Below, one piece after another: positions 8,946 through 16,682 of a stretch of DNA of 64,000 bases. The stretch's first letter is position 1, and every line of letters starts with the position of its first letter. This stretch comes from Ruminococcus flavefaciens (GTDB taxonomy: Bacteria > Bacillota > Clostridia > Oscillospirales > Ruminococcaceae): contig NZ_FPIP01000002.1 in the NCBI RefSeq assembly GCF_900119075.1, forward strand, positions 434,001-498,000, in the 5' to 3' direction. The position numbers and the translations under genes were made by a program. The notes under the pieces were generated by a model. It was not told the DNA's origin. It was given only the letters and a program-made list of their open reading frames with translations, and did not search any database.

Positions 8946-9137
8946 CGGGGAAAACCTTTCTGAGGAAAGGTTCTTCCCCGAACCCCTTTCCAAAGACTTT
9001 TAGCTGATTTTTTCTATAACAGAGCCCCTCTGTAAGAACTACAGAGGGGCGAGTTTTTATATGGGCTCTATTATAGAAAAAATAAAATAACGGTCTTGAA
9101 AAAGACACGAGAAGAGCCCTTTTTCAAAAGGGCTCTT
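8946..9137. repeat. Intergenic hairpin repeats between feoB and lipoprotein gene
   Basis: The roughly 390-base gap 8803-9195 has no gene. It holds (i) a hairpin CGGGGAA...TTCCCCG with an inner AACCTTTC/GGAAAGGTT stem at 8946-8980. It also holds (ii) a long interrupted palindrome with 20-base arms (19 of 20 matching) at 9008-9027 and 9063-9082, enclosing a second stem GCCCCTCTGT/ACAGAGGGGC. Last is (iii) AAGAGCCC/GGGCTCTT at 9112-9137, which is the likely terminator of the minus-strand lipoprotein gene ending at 9196. Part (ii) looks like a miniature inverted-repeat element. Confidence 0.6.
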
Positions 9138-9195
9138 TCGGTAATAGGTGTAAAATTCTTATATAGACATTATGTCTAAATAGAGCTTTTAAAGG

Positions 9196-10542
9196 TTATT
9201 TTTTGATGTTTGTCTCGCACTTGCTCTTGGGGTACTTTGTCTCCATAGCCTTGTTGAGGTCGTCGAGAGTCTCGAATCCCTCGAAGAGAACGTTGCCCTT
9301 TACGAATGCGTCGCCTGAAACGCCGAAGAAGTTTATGTATTCGGGCTTCTGAACGTTGCTTGCAGGGTACTCCTTATCCTTGTTGTTGTCAGGAGTGAGA
9401 ACGTTTACAAACGATGTGAAGTAGTAATATGTGTAGCTGTCCTTGTCAGCCTTCTTATCGTCCTTTTTATCGTCAGCCTTGGCTGTAGTTGTAGTAGTTT
9501 CGGACTTTTTGTCGTCCTTTGCGGTAGTAGTTGTTGTCTTTTCGTCCTCAGCCTTTGCAGTAGTTGTTTCAGCCTCGGTCTTAGCCTCGGTTGCTGCCTC
9601 GGTAGGAGCTTCAGTTGCCTTTTCCCCTTCCTTGTCGTCCTTGAAGCCCTCGGGCTTGTTGGTAGTTACCTTATATACGAAGCACAGAGCATTCTTGCCC
9701 CAGTAAGCGGTTTCGTCCTTTGGAGTGTAGAGGTTAACGCCGATAAGCTCGATATCCTTGAGTTCCTTCTTCTCCCATGAATCAGCAAGCTTGTCGAACT
9801 CCTTGCGTGCGTACTTATCCATTCTGTCGTAAGAAGCTTTTTCGACATCGTCTATCTTCTTGATATAGGACTGAACTCCCTCTACCTTGAATTCCTTTTC
9901 AAATAAAGTCGGCAGATAGCCCTGTCTGAAGCAGTCCTCCTTGATGTATTCCTCGTCGCTCTTGCTGCTTCCGAAGGTAACAGTTACCTTATCGCCGTTG
10001 CTGAGACCTGATGAAGGAGTTACCTTGAAGTAATCATAGCTTACAGGCAGGCTGCTGTCAACCTTTACCTTAGCGTATGCGTCGGGACCGACACCGTTAT
10101 ATTCAAGGGTTATGTAGTCGAACGGGTTGAATTCCTTGGCTTCTTCAAGGTCGGTCACCTTTATTTCCTTGTCTTCGACCTTGAGCTTTATCTTGTACTT
10201 CTTTTCAAGCTTCTCCACCTTGTCATCGTTCCATTCAAAGGTGATAGTATCGCCGTTTGAGAGCTGAGAGGTCTTGTCGAGCTCGCCGCCGAGATACTTT
10301 TTGAGCTTTGTAACAGCCCTGTCGATATCGTGGTCGTCGTCCTCGTCCTTGATGCCGAATGCCTTGAGATTGTCCATGACCATCTGCTTATAGTCAACAG
10401 TTGCGTTTGCTCTTGCGACTGTGTCAAGACCGTCGTACTTGACTTCGAGATAGTCGTTAGGATCGATAGCGGCTCTTCCGCAGCTTACAAGAACAGCGGC
10501 AAGGGGAAGAACAGTCAGTGCTTTCAGAAAATTTGTCTTCAT
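9196..10542 (-). CDS. Lipoprotein with tandem beta-domains and a Thr/Lys/Glu-rich insert
   Basis: A 448-residue predicted lipoprotein with lipobox LVSC (Cys22). Two related segments follow: DYLEVKYDGLDTVARANATV (about 31-50) and DYITLEYNGVGPDAYAKVKV (about 141-160). Each ends in an LSNGDTITF or LSNGDKVTV motif, so this is a tandem repeat of a roughly 100-residue beta-rich domain found in many Firmicutes surface proteins. A third domain (about 225-450) is interrupted at about 300-375 by a low-complexity run of TEA, TTT and KDDKK units. The insert sits inside the domain, not at an end, which is unusual. It is monocistronic with a promoter at 10591-10619. Function unknown; surface location is inferred from the lipobox. 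Confidence 0.7.
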   Translation of the reverse strand: MKTNFLKALTVLPLAAVLVSCGRAAIDPNDYLEVKYDGLDTVARANATVDYKQMVMDNLKAFGIKDEDDDHDIDRAVTKLKKYLGGELDKTSQLSNGDTITFEWNDDKVEKLEKKYKIKLKVEDKEIKVTDLEEAKEFNPFDYITLEYNGVGPDAYAKVKVDSSLPVSYDYFKVTPSSGLSNGDKVTVTFGSSKSDEEYIKEDCFRQGYLPTLFEKEFKVEGVQSYIKKIDDVEKASYDRMDKYARKEFDKLADSWEKKELKDIELIGVNLYTPKDETAYWGKNALCFVYKVTTNKPEGFKDDKEGEKATEAPTEAATEAKTEAETTTAKAEDEKTTTTTAKDDKKSETTTTTAKADDKKDDKKADKDSYTYYYFTSFVNVLTPDNNKDKEYPASNVQKPEYINFFGVSGDAFVKGNVLFEGFETLDDLNKAMETKYPKSKCETNIKK

Positions 10543-10590
10543 TTCTCATACCTCCATAACACGGATAGAACATCCGAAATTTCAAATATC

Positions 10591-10619
10591 ATTATATCAA
10601 ATTATAATATGTCCGTCAA
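10591..10619 (-). promoter_or_regulatory. Promoter of the tandem-domain lipoprotein gene
   Basis: TTGACG (10614-10619) and TATAAT (10591-10596) on the minus strand, 17-base spacer with a TGA extension. The rest of the 10543-10891 gap is AT-rich and also holds the divergent promoter at 10829-10858; nothing else is seen there. Confidence 0.7.
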
Positions 10620-10828
10620 TCGTCAATATATATTAATTTTTCGACATTATCCCATAATTTATTGAGAAGCTGTTTTGACTGCGTAGCTGACAGTTCTGAC
10701 CGTAAATGTAAAAATTCTGTTAATATAATAGCCTGTAAAGCTGATAAATGTGCCGATATAGCTGATTTGACCGAAAAATTTACCGATTTTTCAGAGAATA
10801 CTCAAGAGTGTATAATGTATAAATTATG

Positions 10829-10858
10829 TTGACAGAAACTTGATAAATATGTTATAAT
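10829..10858 (+). promoter_or_regulatory. Promoter of GAF-GGDEF paralog 1
   Basis: Consensus TTGACA (10829-10834) and TATAAT (10853-10858) with an 18-base spacer containing AAATATG. The layout resembles the promoters of paralogs 2 and 3. Confidence 0.75.
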
Positions 10859-10891
10859 ATAACAGAAGATTTGGCGAAGGGGGATATTGTT

Positions 10892-12283
10892 TTGGATTTT
10901 GAAGCATTATTGAAGGACTATAAGGCTAAGAGCTGTATTATTTCTGTTGAAAAGCTATCGGATTCGACCTATGGCAATATCCGCATAGCGGCAGGAAACA
11001 AGGCGCACTGTGACGAGGTAAGGCTTATAACTCATCATGAATTTGTGCCTGATACTCCCTATGAGATGTGGTTCCCGAAGGATATGAACTTCGAGGATTT
11101 CTGCTACAGATGCGCTGTCAAGGGCGAGCCGCTGCACACTTATGTAAGCCTTTATCAGATGGGCTTGTGGCTTAATATGTTTCTTCTGCCGCTAAGCTCC
11201 GACAAGGAGAACGTGGGCTACTGCATATACACATACGAAGCCGCTCCTATTGTAAACGCAGACAAAATGTCAGATGTTTCGGCAGAAAACGCCGCAAACG
11301 TGCTTAAGACCTGCGTAAAGCTCAGAAGCTCCGCGAATATAAAGGATACATTTAAGGACGTCATCAAGGATATCGGCGAGATATGCGGCTCTGACCATTG
11401 CTGTATCCTGCTGACTGACAGCAAAAAGCGAAGCTGTTCCGTACTCTGCGAGAATATAAGAGAGGGCAGCGGACTGCTGCCAATGGAGCACTATCTTGAC
11501 AACAGCTTTTATGACATAACCGAAACATGGCAGAAAACTCTCAGCGGAAGCACCTGCATTATCATAAAGGACGAGCACGACATGGAATGGCTTAAAGGAG
11601 TGAACCCCGTCTGGCATGATTCCCTCAAAGGAGCAGGCGCCAAAAGCGTCGTGCTGTTCCCGTTGAGTCACGGCGGTGAGCTGCTGGGCTATATGTGGGC
11701 GATAAACTTCAACGTTGAGGACACCGTCAAGATAAAGGAAACTCTTGAGCTTACCACGTTTTTTGTAGCGGCTGAGATATCCAACTTCCAGCTTGTCAAT
11801 AAGCTTGAAGTCCTCAGCTCCATAGATATGCTCACGGGCATAAAGAACCGCAATACCATGAATAACCGTATTGACCGTATAGTCGCAGGCAAGGAAACGC
11901 TGAAAGCTCCCTTTGCCGTGGTATTTGCCGACCTTAACGGTCTGAAGCGCGTGAACGACGAACAGGGACACAGCGAGGGAGATAATCTCCTGAGAGCGGC
12001 GGCAGCCATGTTACAGGGAGTTTTCTTCGACAGCGAAGTCTACCGCGCAGGCGGCGACGAGTTCATGGTGATAGTATCGGGTACCACCGAGGAGGAGATA
12101 AACAGCCGTATCGAAAAGCTACGTCAGCAGTCGGCGTCGGTGCGTGACCTGCACTTTGCCATAGGCGTCAGCTTCGGCAGTACAGGCGAGGATATACTGA
12201 AAGCCATGAGGCTTGCCGACGAGGAAATGTACAGCAATAAGAAGCAGTATTATGATACGAATCCCGAGCTAAAATACAGATAA
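10892..12283 (+). CDS. GAF-GGDEF protein, paralog 1 (probable diguanylate cyclase)
   Basis: A 463-residue soluble protein. Residues 1-125 form a domain shared with the two paralogs at 19582 and 21128: a CIISVEKL segment, an NIRIAAGNK segment and a PDTPYEMWFPKDMNFE segment, none of which I can assign to a family. A GAF-like domain spans about 140-300. The GGDEF domain spans about 310-463, with SIDMLTGIKNRN, FADLNGLKRVNDEQGH and an intact GGDEF. No RxxD inhibitory site precedes GGDEF. The start is TTG at 10892, chosen because AAGGGGG lies eight bases upstream and the reading LDFEALL aligns with MDFQEFV of paralog 3. Likely makes c-di-GMP in response to a cytoplasmic signal. Confidence 0.85.
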   Translation: MDFEALLKDYKAKSCIISVEKLSDSTYGNIRIAAGNKAHCDEVRLITHHEFVPDTPYEMWFPKDMNFEDFCYRCAVKGEPLHTYVSLYQMGLWLNMFLLPLSSDKENVGYCIYTYEAAPIVNADKMSDVSAENAANVLKTCVKLRSSANIKDTFKDVIKDIGEICGSDHCCILLTDSKKRSCSVLCENIREGSGLLPMEHYLDNSFYDITETWQKTLSGSTCIIIKDEHDMEWLKGVNPVWHDSLKGAGAKSVVLFPLSHGGELLGYMWAINFNVEDTVKIKETLELTTFFVAAEISNFQLVNKLEVLSSIDMLTGIKNRNTMNNRIDRIVAGKETLKAPFAVVFADLNGLKRVNDEQGHSEGDNLLRAAAAMLQGVFFDSEVYRAGGDEFMVIVSGTTEEEINSRIEKLRQQSASVRDLHFAIGVSFGSTGEDILKAMRLADEEMYSNKKQYYDTNPELKYR

Positions 12284-12294
12284 AATGTTACATC

Positions 12295-12328
12295 AGCCGA
12301 AAGCGGAGCAGTCCGCTTTCGGCTTTTT
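12295..12328 (+). terminator. Intrinsic terminator after GAF-GGDEF paralog 1
   Basis: 13-bp perfect stem AGCCGAAAGCGGA/TCCGCTTTCGGCT with a GCAG loop, followed by TTTT. Confidence 0.9.
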
Positions 12329-12405
12329 GCATAATATGAGATACAGCCCCCCGGGACTGCCGCCCATATTTGCATGAAATGTTATATAACAAGCGCAAAA
12401 TGTTA

Positions 12406-12434
12406 TTGCATACTTTGATATGTTCTGCTAAAAT
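12406..12434 (+). promoter_or_regulatory. Candidate promoter and long leader of the GH9 gene
   Basis: TTGCAT (12406-12411) and TAAAAT (12429-12434) with a 17-base spacer. This leaves a leader of about 150 bases, which contains a small CGGCA/TGCCG hairpin near 12500-12516. No other gene is seen in the gap 12329-12593. Confidence 0.55.
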
Positions 12435-12593
12435 ATAGTTGTAAAAAACAAACCGTAATGTCGGAAAAGCATAATATAGGGCTATATAAATATCTTAACA
12501 CGGCAAGTCAATGCCGTATCTGCACTGTGAGGGTATTTATTCTGAGCACATTATGTTATTCGGCACCAACACAAAATGAGAGGGAATCATATC

Positions 12594-15179
12594 ATGAAGA
12601 AAAATTCTATCAAGCGCTGTGCAGCTGTACTTGCAGCCTGCACCCTAATGGCAGCATCAGCACCTGCTGTCAGCGCACCTGTAATGGCTGCGAAGAATCT
12701 TATCAGCAATTCCACATTTGAGTCGGGCGTTTCAGGCTGGGGAACCTACAAGGAGAGCGGCGGAAAGTGCTCTCTCGGCACAAAGGACGGACAGCTTGCT
12801 CTTACAGTATCAAATGTGGGCGAGGTAAACTACGCTGTACAGGTGTTCTACGACATCGTACCCCTGTACAAGAACGGCGTTTACCGTCTGAAGTACGATA
12901 TCTCAAGCTCTGTTGACCGCTATGTAGAGGGAATGATCCAGATGAACGGCGGCGACTACAGATCCTACACATGGAAGGGACTTCAGCTCACCTCCAAGCC
13001 CCAGACCATTGATTACGAGTTCACCATGGAAGACGAAACAGATATCATGGCTAAGCTGGTATTCAACTGCGGTATCCAGAAGAAGCACGAGGGCGAGCTC
13101 CCCGAGCATACTATCTACATCGACAATGTTTCTTTAGAGCTTGTTGATGACAGTCATGTGGACTACGCTTCAAGCCGTCCCTATGCTCCGTCCATCAACC
13201 TCAATCAGGTAGGCTACAGACCTGACAGCCGCAAGGTCGCAGTATTCCGTGACGTTACTAACCAGACCGAATTCAAGGTAGTTAACGCCGACACTAAGGA
13301 AGCTGTTTTCACAGGCAAGCTTGAAAACAAGACTGCAAACTCCAGCGCAGACGAGACAAACTGGACAGGCGATTTCAGCTCCGTAAAGGAAGCAGGCAAG
13401 TACTATATCACCTGTGAGGGACTTGACAATTCATACACATTCGAGATAGGCGGCAAGGTCTACTCAAATCTTATAGACGACAGCGTAAGAATGCTCTATT
13501 TACAGCGCTGCGGCGTTAAGGTAGAGGACAAGGACTTCGGTCACGAGCCATGTCATACATCTATGGCTACAGTTTACGGCACAAGCAATAAGATAGACGT
13601 AAGCGGCGGCTGGCACGACGCAGGCGACTACGGCAGATATGTAGTTCCTGCTGCAAAGGCTGTTGCAGACCTTATCTACGCATATGATACAGCTCCCGAG
13701 CTCTACGGCGACAACATCGGTATCCCCGAGAGCGGCAACGGAACTCCCGATATCCTCGACGAGGCTCGCTTCGAGCTTGAGTGGATGATGAAGATGCAGG
13801 CTCCCGACGGCGGTGCATACCACAAGGTATCCTGTAAGACATTCCCCGGATATGTAGCTCCTACAAAGGAGACAGGCGAGTTATTCGTAACTCCCGTAAG
13901 CTCAACAGCTACAGCTGATTTCTGTGCTTCAATGGCTCTTGCAGCCGAGTTCTATGAGAAGTTCGACAAGGACTTCGCAAAGAAGTGCATGGACGCTGCC
14001 GAGAAGTCATGGGCATGGCTCGAAAAGAATCAGGGCTATGTTCTGGTAAATCCCGAGGACATCGTTACAGGCGATTACGCTGACTTTACAAAGAACGACA
14101 AGGACGAGCGCTACTGGGCTGCTGCTCAGATGTACCGCACTACAGGCAATGAGAAGTACCTCAGCGCTATGGGCTCTGTACAGACAGGTCTTGACTGGTC
14201 TGTTGTAGGCGACTACGGCAATATCGCTCTTCTCACCATGAAGAACGCAGACAAGAGCTCCTCTGCATATCAGAAGGCTGCTGACGCTGTAACATCACAG
14301 GCTAAGTCGCTTCTCAGCACATCCAAGTCCTCACCATACGGCGTGGCTATTACAAAGTACGACTGGGGCAGCAATATGACTATCGCTAACAAGGGTATTA
14401 TCCTTGCACTTGCAAGCCAGCTCACAGGCGAAAAGAGCTACACTGACGCTGCAAACGCACAGCTGGACTACCTCCTCGGTACAAACCCTGTTGCTACCTG
14501 CTTCTTCACAGGCTACGGCACAGTATCTCCCGAACATCCTCACCACCGTCCCTCAATGGCGGCAGGCAAGGCTATGAAGGGTATGCTGGTCGGCGGTGTT
14601 GACCAGAGCTTAGAGGACAGCGCTGCTAAGGCTTACTGTCAGGACCAGCCTAACGCAAAGCGTTACGTTGACAACTCCGAGAGCTATTCCACAAACGAGA
14701 TAACTATCTATTGGAATTCACCTCTTACATATCTGCTTTCTCTCACAGACAAGACAGAGAGCACACAGCCCGATGTAACAACTACAACAACTACAACAAC
14801 CTCCACGACCACAACTACTTCAACTACTACCACCACAACAAGTACAACAACTACTTCAGAGACAACAACAACTTCAACTTCTTCCACAACATCAACTACT
14901 GCCGAGACCACAACGACTTCAACAGTCAAGCCTGATACAAAGGTAACTCTTGAGGGCGACGCAAACTGCGACGGCGCAGTTGATATGTCTGACGTAGTTC
15001 TCATCATGCAGGCTCTTGCAAATCCCAACAAGTTCGATATCAACGGCTCTGACGAGCACCACCTTACCGAGCAGGGCGCTGTAAACGCAGACGTAAGCGA
15101 AAGAGGCAACGGCATGACAACAGCAGACGCTCTTGAGATACAGAGATATCTGCTCCACATTATCAGCAAGCTTTCCTAA
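12594..15179 (+). CDS. Dockerin-bearing GH9 endoglucanase (CBM4-Ig-GH9-dockerin)
   Basis: An 861-residue secreted cellulase that hydrolyses beta-1,4-glucan. Signal peptide is 1 to about 33. A CBM4_9-type module follows at about 35-185, then an Ig-like cellulase N-terminal domain at about 200-290 (start SINLNQVGYRP). The GH9 catalytic domain runs to about 720: WHDAGDYGRY with the Asp pair at 342 and 345 as catalytic base region, the HPHHRPS segment, and the acid Glu near 702 in TNEITIYW. A run made almost wholly of Thr (about 727-780) leads to a dockerin at about 785-861 with two calcium loops, DANCDGAVDMSDVVLIMQ and NADVSERGNGMTTADALEIQ. The dockerin implies assembly on a cohesin scaffold at the cell surface. 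The ATG at 12594 follows a GAGAGGGA ribosome binding site; an upstream ATG at 12576 is less likely. Confidence 0.95.
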   Translation: MKKNSIKRCAAVLAACTLMAASAPAVSAPVMAAKNLISNSTFESGVSGWGTYKESGGKCSLGTKDGQLALTVSNVGEVNYAVQVFYDIVPLYKNGVYRLKYDISSSVDRYVEGMIQMNGGDYRSYTWKGLQLTSKPQTIDYEFTMEDETDIMAKLVFNCGIQKKHEGELPEHTIYIDNVSLELVDDSHVDYASSRPYAPSINLNQVGYRPDSRKVAVFRDVTNQTEFKVVNADTKEAVFTGKLENKTANSSADETNWTGDFSSVKEAGKYYITCEGLDNSYTFEIGGKVYSNLIDDSVRMLYLQRCGVKVEDKDFGHEPCHTSMATVYGTSNKIDVSGGWHDAGDYGRYVVPAAKAVADLIYAYDTAPELYGDNIGIPESGNGTPDILDEARFELEWMMKMQAPDGGAYHKVSCKTFPGYVAPTKETGELFVTPVSSTATADFCASMALAAEFYEKFDKDFAKKCMDAAEKSWAWLEKNQGYVLVNPEDIVTGDYADFTKNDKDERYWAAAQMYRTTGNEKYLSAMGSVQTGLDWSVVGDYGNIALLTMKNADKSSSAYQKAADAVTSQAKSLLSTSKSSPYGVAITKYDWGSNMTIANKGIILALASQLTGEKSYTDAANAQLDYLLGTNPVATCFFTGYGTVSPEHPHHRPSMAAGKAMKGMLVGGVDQSLEDSAAKAYCQDQPNAKRYVDNSESYSTNEITIYWNSPLTYLLSLTDKTESTQPDVTTTTTTTTSTTTTTSTTTTTTSTTTTSETTTTSTSSTTSTTAETTTTSTVKPDTKVTLEGDANCDGAVDMSDVVLIMQALANPNKFDINGSDEHHLTEQGAVNADVSERGNGMTTADALEIQRYLLHIISKLS

Positions 15180-15204
15180 TTTATCATAAAAGATCCCTTG
15201 AAGG

Positions 15205-15230
15205 ACAGACAGCTCTATGGCTGTCTGTTT
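15205..15230 (+). terminator. Terminator of the GH9 gene
   Basis: 9-bp stem ACAGACAGC/GCTGTCTGT with a 6-base loop and TTTTT tail, 25 bases past the stop. Confidence 0.85.
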
Positions 15231-15239
15231 TTCATTTCA

Positions 15240-15274
15240 GTGACAAATGTCACTGAGAAAGTGATAAATGTCAT
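15240..15274 (+). promoter_or_regulatory. Two dyad operator sites, 21 bp apart
   Basis: GTGACAAATGTCAC (15240-15253) is a perfect dyad. GTGATAAATGTCAT (15261-15274) is a second copy starting exactly 21 bases later. A half copy, AAATGTCAT, lies at 15291-15299 inside the spacer of the promoter at 15276-15304. The spacing puts both full sites on the same helix face, as expected for cooperative repressor or activator binding. The regulator is unknown. Confidence 0.6.
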
Positions 15275-15275
15275 C

Positions 15276-15304
15276 TTGAAATTAGCCGGAAAATGTCATA
15301 TAAT
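15276..15304 (+). promoter_or_regulatory. Promoter of the membrane protein-Lgt-like operon
   Basis: TTGAAA (15276-15281) and TATAAT (15299-15304) with a 17-base spacer, directly downstream of the two dyad sites. Confidence 0.7.
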
Positions 15305-15341
15305 AATATCATGGAAATAAACCTTCAGGAGAGTGATATAA

Positions 15342-15917
15342 ATGCTGGTACATTTTTTTGAGGTGAGAAACTGTACATTTGAAAGCTATAAAGGTGAACC
15401 CGTGCTCTTTGCGCCTTATGACATCGACGATGATACCCTTATGAAGCGCGGCTTCAGAAGAAGCAAGGAGGAACGCTGGTACCGTCCTGTAAATATGAAG
15501 GAATACAGCTACATAGTATACTGGGCACAGTATGGAGATGTGGATATAAACGACGCTGCTTCGCAGAATATCAACAATTTCAATATGCCAATGCCATATG
15601 TTCAGCGTCAGCAGAACGACAATACAGCCAATATCCTGTGTTATGTCTCTGTGGGACTCATGGCACTGGGATTCCCTATGTCCATTTTGGGAACGATACT
15701 GGTAGGCGGCCTGTTCTTCATAGCCGCACTGGTGCTTATGATAATCGTCAGGGTAAAATATCCCCAGAATCAGTTCGGCAAGGTACTCTGCATAGTTTAT
15801 ATTGTCCTTGCGGCGATAGCTATTATCCTTACCATAGCGGCGATGATAATAATCGCCATAGTCTGCAATCAGTTCATACAGGACTGCGAATCCTGCTGTC
15901 ACAATATTCCGGGCTGA
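15342..15917 (+). CDS. Membrane protein of unknown function
   Basis: A 191-residue protein. Residues 1-95 form a soluble N-terminal domain (Phe/Tyr/Arg-rich, possibly cytosolic). Three closely spaced hydrophobic helices follow at about 96-182, and the C-terminus carries a CESCCHN cysteine cluster. An AGGAGAGTGATATA ribosome binding site precedes the ATG. It is the first gene of an operon with the Lgt-like gene, 19 bases upstream of it, behind a dyad-controlled promoter. I do not recognise the family. Confidence 0.7.
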   Translation: MLVHFFEVRNCTFESYKGEPVLFAPYDIDDDTLMKRGFRRSKEERWYRPVNMKEYSYIVYWAQYGDVDINDAASQNINNFNMPMPYVQRQQNDNTANILCYVSVGLMALGFPMSILGTILVGGLFFIAALVLMIIVRVKYPQNQFGKVLCIVYIVLAAIAIILTIAAMIIIAIVCNQFIQDCESCCHNIPG

Positions 15918-15936
15918 TATAAGGAGCTGAAAAGTC

Positions 15937-16665
15937 ATGATAATACACATTGATACGAGCTATAAGCTGATACCGCCTTATGTGGTGATGATAGTTATTG
16001 CCTGCGCTGTCGGTATAGCAATGCAGTACATCATGAACAGAAAGCGCGGCATAGATAAGAAAATAGCAGGCTTTGTGGCGCTTTTATCGCCGTTTATGAG
16101 CTTTTTCTTCGGACTTTTGCTGACTTATGTCTCATCGGGCGGAAAGTCCTTCGGCTTATCCTCTATCGGCGGACTTGTCGGTATGTACGGCAGTGTGCTT
16201 ACGCTTGCGCTTATAGTCGGTGACAAAGAAAAGTCAAGGGTAATGTTTGAAAACTGCACTCTTGCGCTTCCTCTGATGTACAGTGTATCGAAGTTAGGCT
16301 GTCTCTTTGCAGGCTGCTGTCACGGCAGACCTTACAGCGGACCTTTTTCAATTGAGTACACAGGCAAGGTAACGGAAGCAGGGGGAGTTTTTCCCGTTCA
16401 GCTTTCAGAAACAGTGGTATTCTTCCTGATATTTGCGGCAGGCGTTATAATGTTCGCAAAGGGCAGCAAGTCGGCAGTGTATGCAGTTTTCATAGCTTCT
16501 GCGGCAGCAAAGGGGCTTCTTGATTTTACAAGAGAGGACCACATCGGCAAGATAGTGTCGCTTAACCAGATACTTTGCTTTGTAATGATGATAGTCTGCA
16601 TAGTGTATCTCGTGATAAAAAGCAAAAAGCCTGCATATGCAGGCGTAATAAAAGCGGAGCAGTAA
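15937..16665 (+). CDS. Lgt-like (prolipoprotein diacylglyceryl transferase family) membrane protein
   Basis: A 242-residue integral membrane protein with about seven hydrophobic segments. The segment KLGCLFAGCCHGRPYSGPFS (about 128-147) matches the conserved GC-x(4)-GCC-x-G core of Lgt-related proteins, which move the diacylglyceryl group from phosphatidylglycerol to the lipobox Cys. The GRxGNFxNxE-type signature of housekeeping Lgt is not visible and the protein is somewhat short. It may therefore be a paralog with another lipid-related role, not the main Lgt. Ribosome binding site AAGGAGC. The stop codon lies in the loop of its own terminator. Confidence 0.7.
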   Translation: MIIHIDTSYKLIPPYVVMIVIACAVGIAMQYIMNRKRGIDKKIAGFVALLSPFMSFFFGLLLTYVSSGGKSFGLSSIGGLVGMYGSVLTLALIVGDKEKSRVMFENCTLALPLMYSVSKLGCLFAGCCHGRPYSGPFSIEYTGKVTEAGGVFPVQLSETVVFFLIFAAGVIMFAKGSKSAVYAVFIASAAAKGLLDFTREDHIGKIVSLNQILCFVMMIVCIVYLVIKSKKPAYAGVIKAEQ

Positions 16666-16680
16666 GCTCCGCTTTTTTAT
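16651..16680 (+). terminator. Terminator overlapping the stop of the Lgt-like gene
   Basis: 10-bp stem AAAGCGGAGC/GCTCCGCTTT with the loop AGTAA containing the TAA stop codon, then TTTTTA. It lies 3 bases from the end of the convergent GGDEF-EAL gene and could serve both strands. Confidence 0.85.
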
Positions 16681-16682
16681 AT

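Noticed and set aside
12435..12593. Riboswitch in the long cellulase leader
   Set aside because: Only one small hairpin is seen and no known aptamer signature (in particular none of the c-di-GMP class, which was looked for because of the nearby GGDEF genes).
14708..15169. Long minus-strand frame over the cellulase linker and dockerin
   Set aside because: The Val-rich sequence is the mirror of the ACA/ACT repeats encoding the Thr linker.
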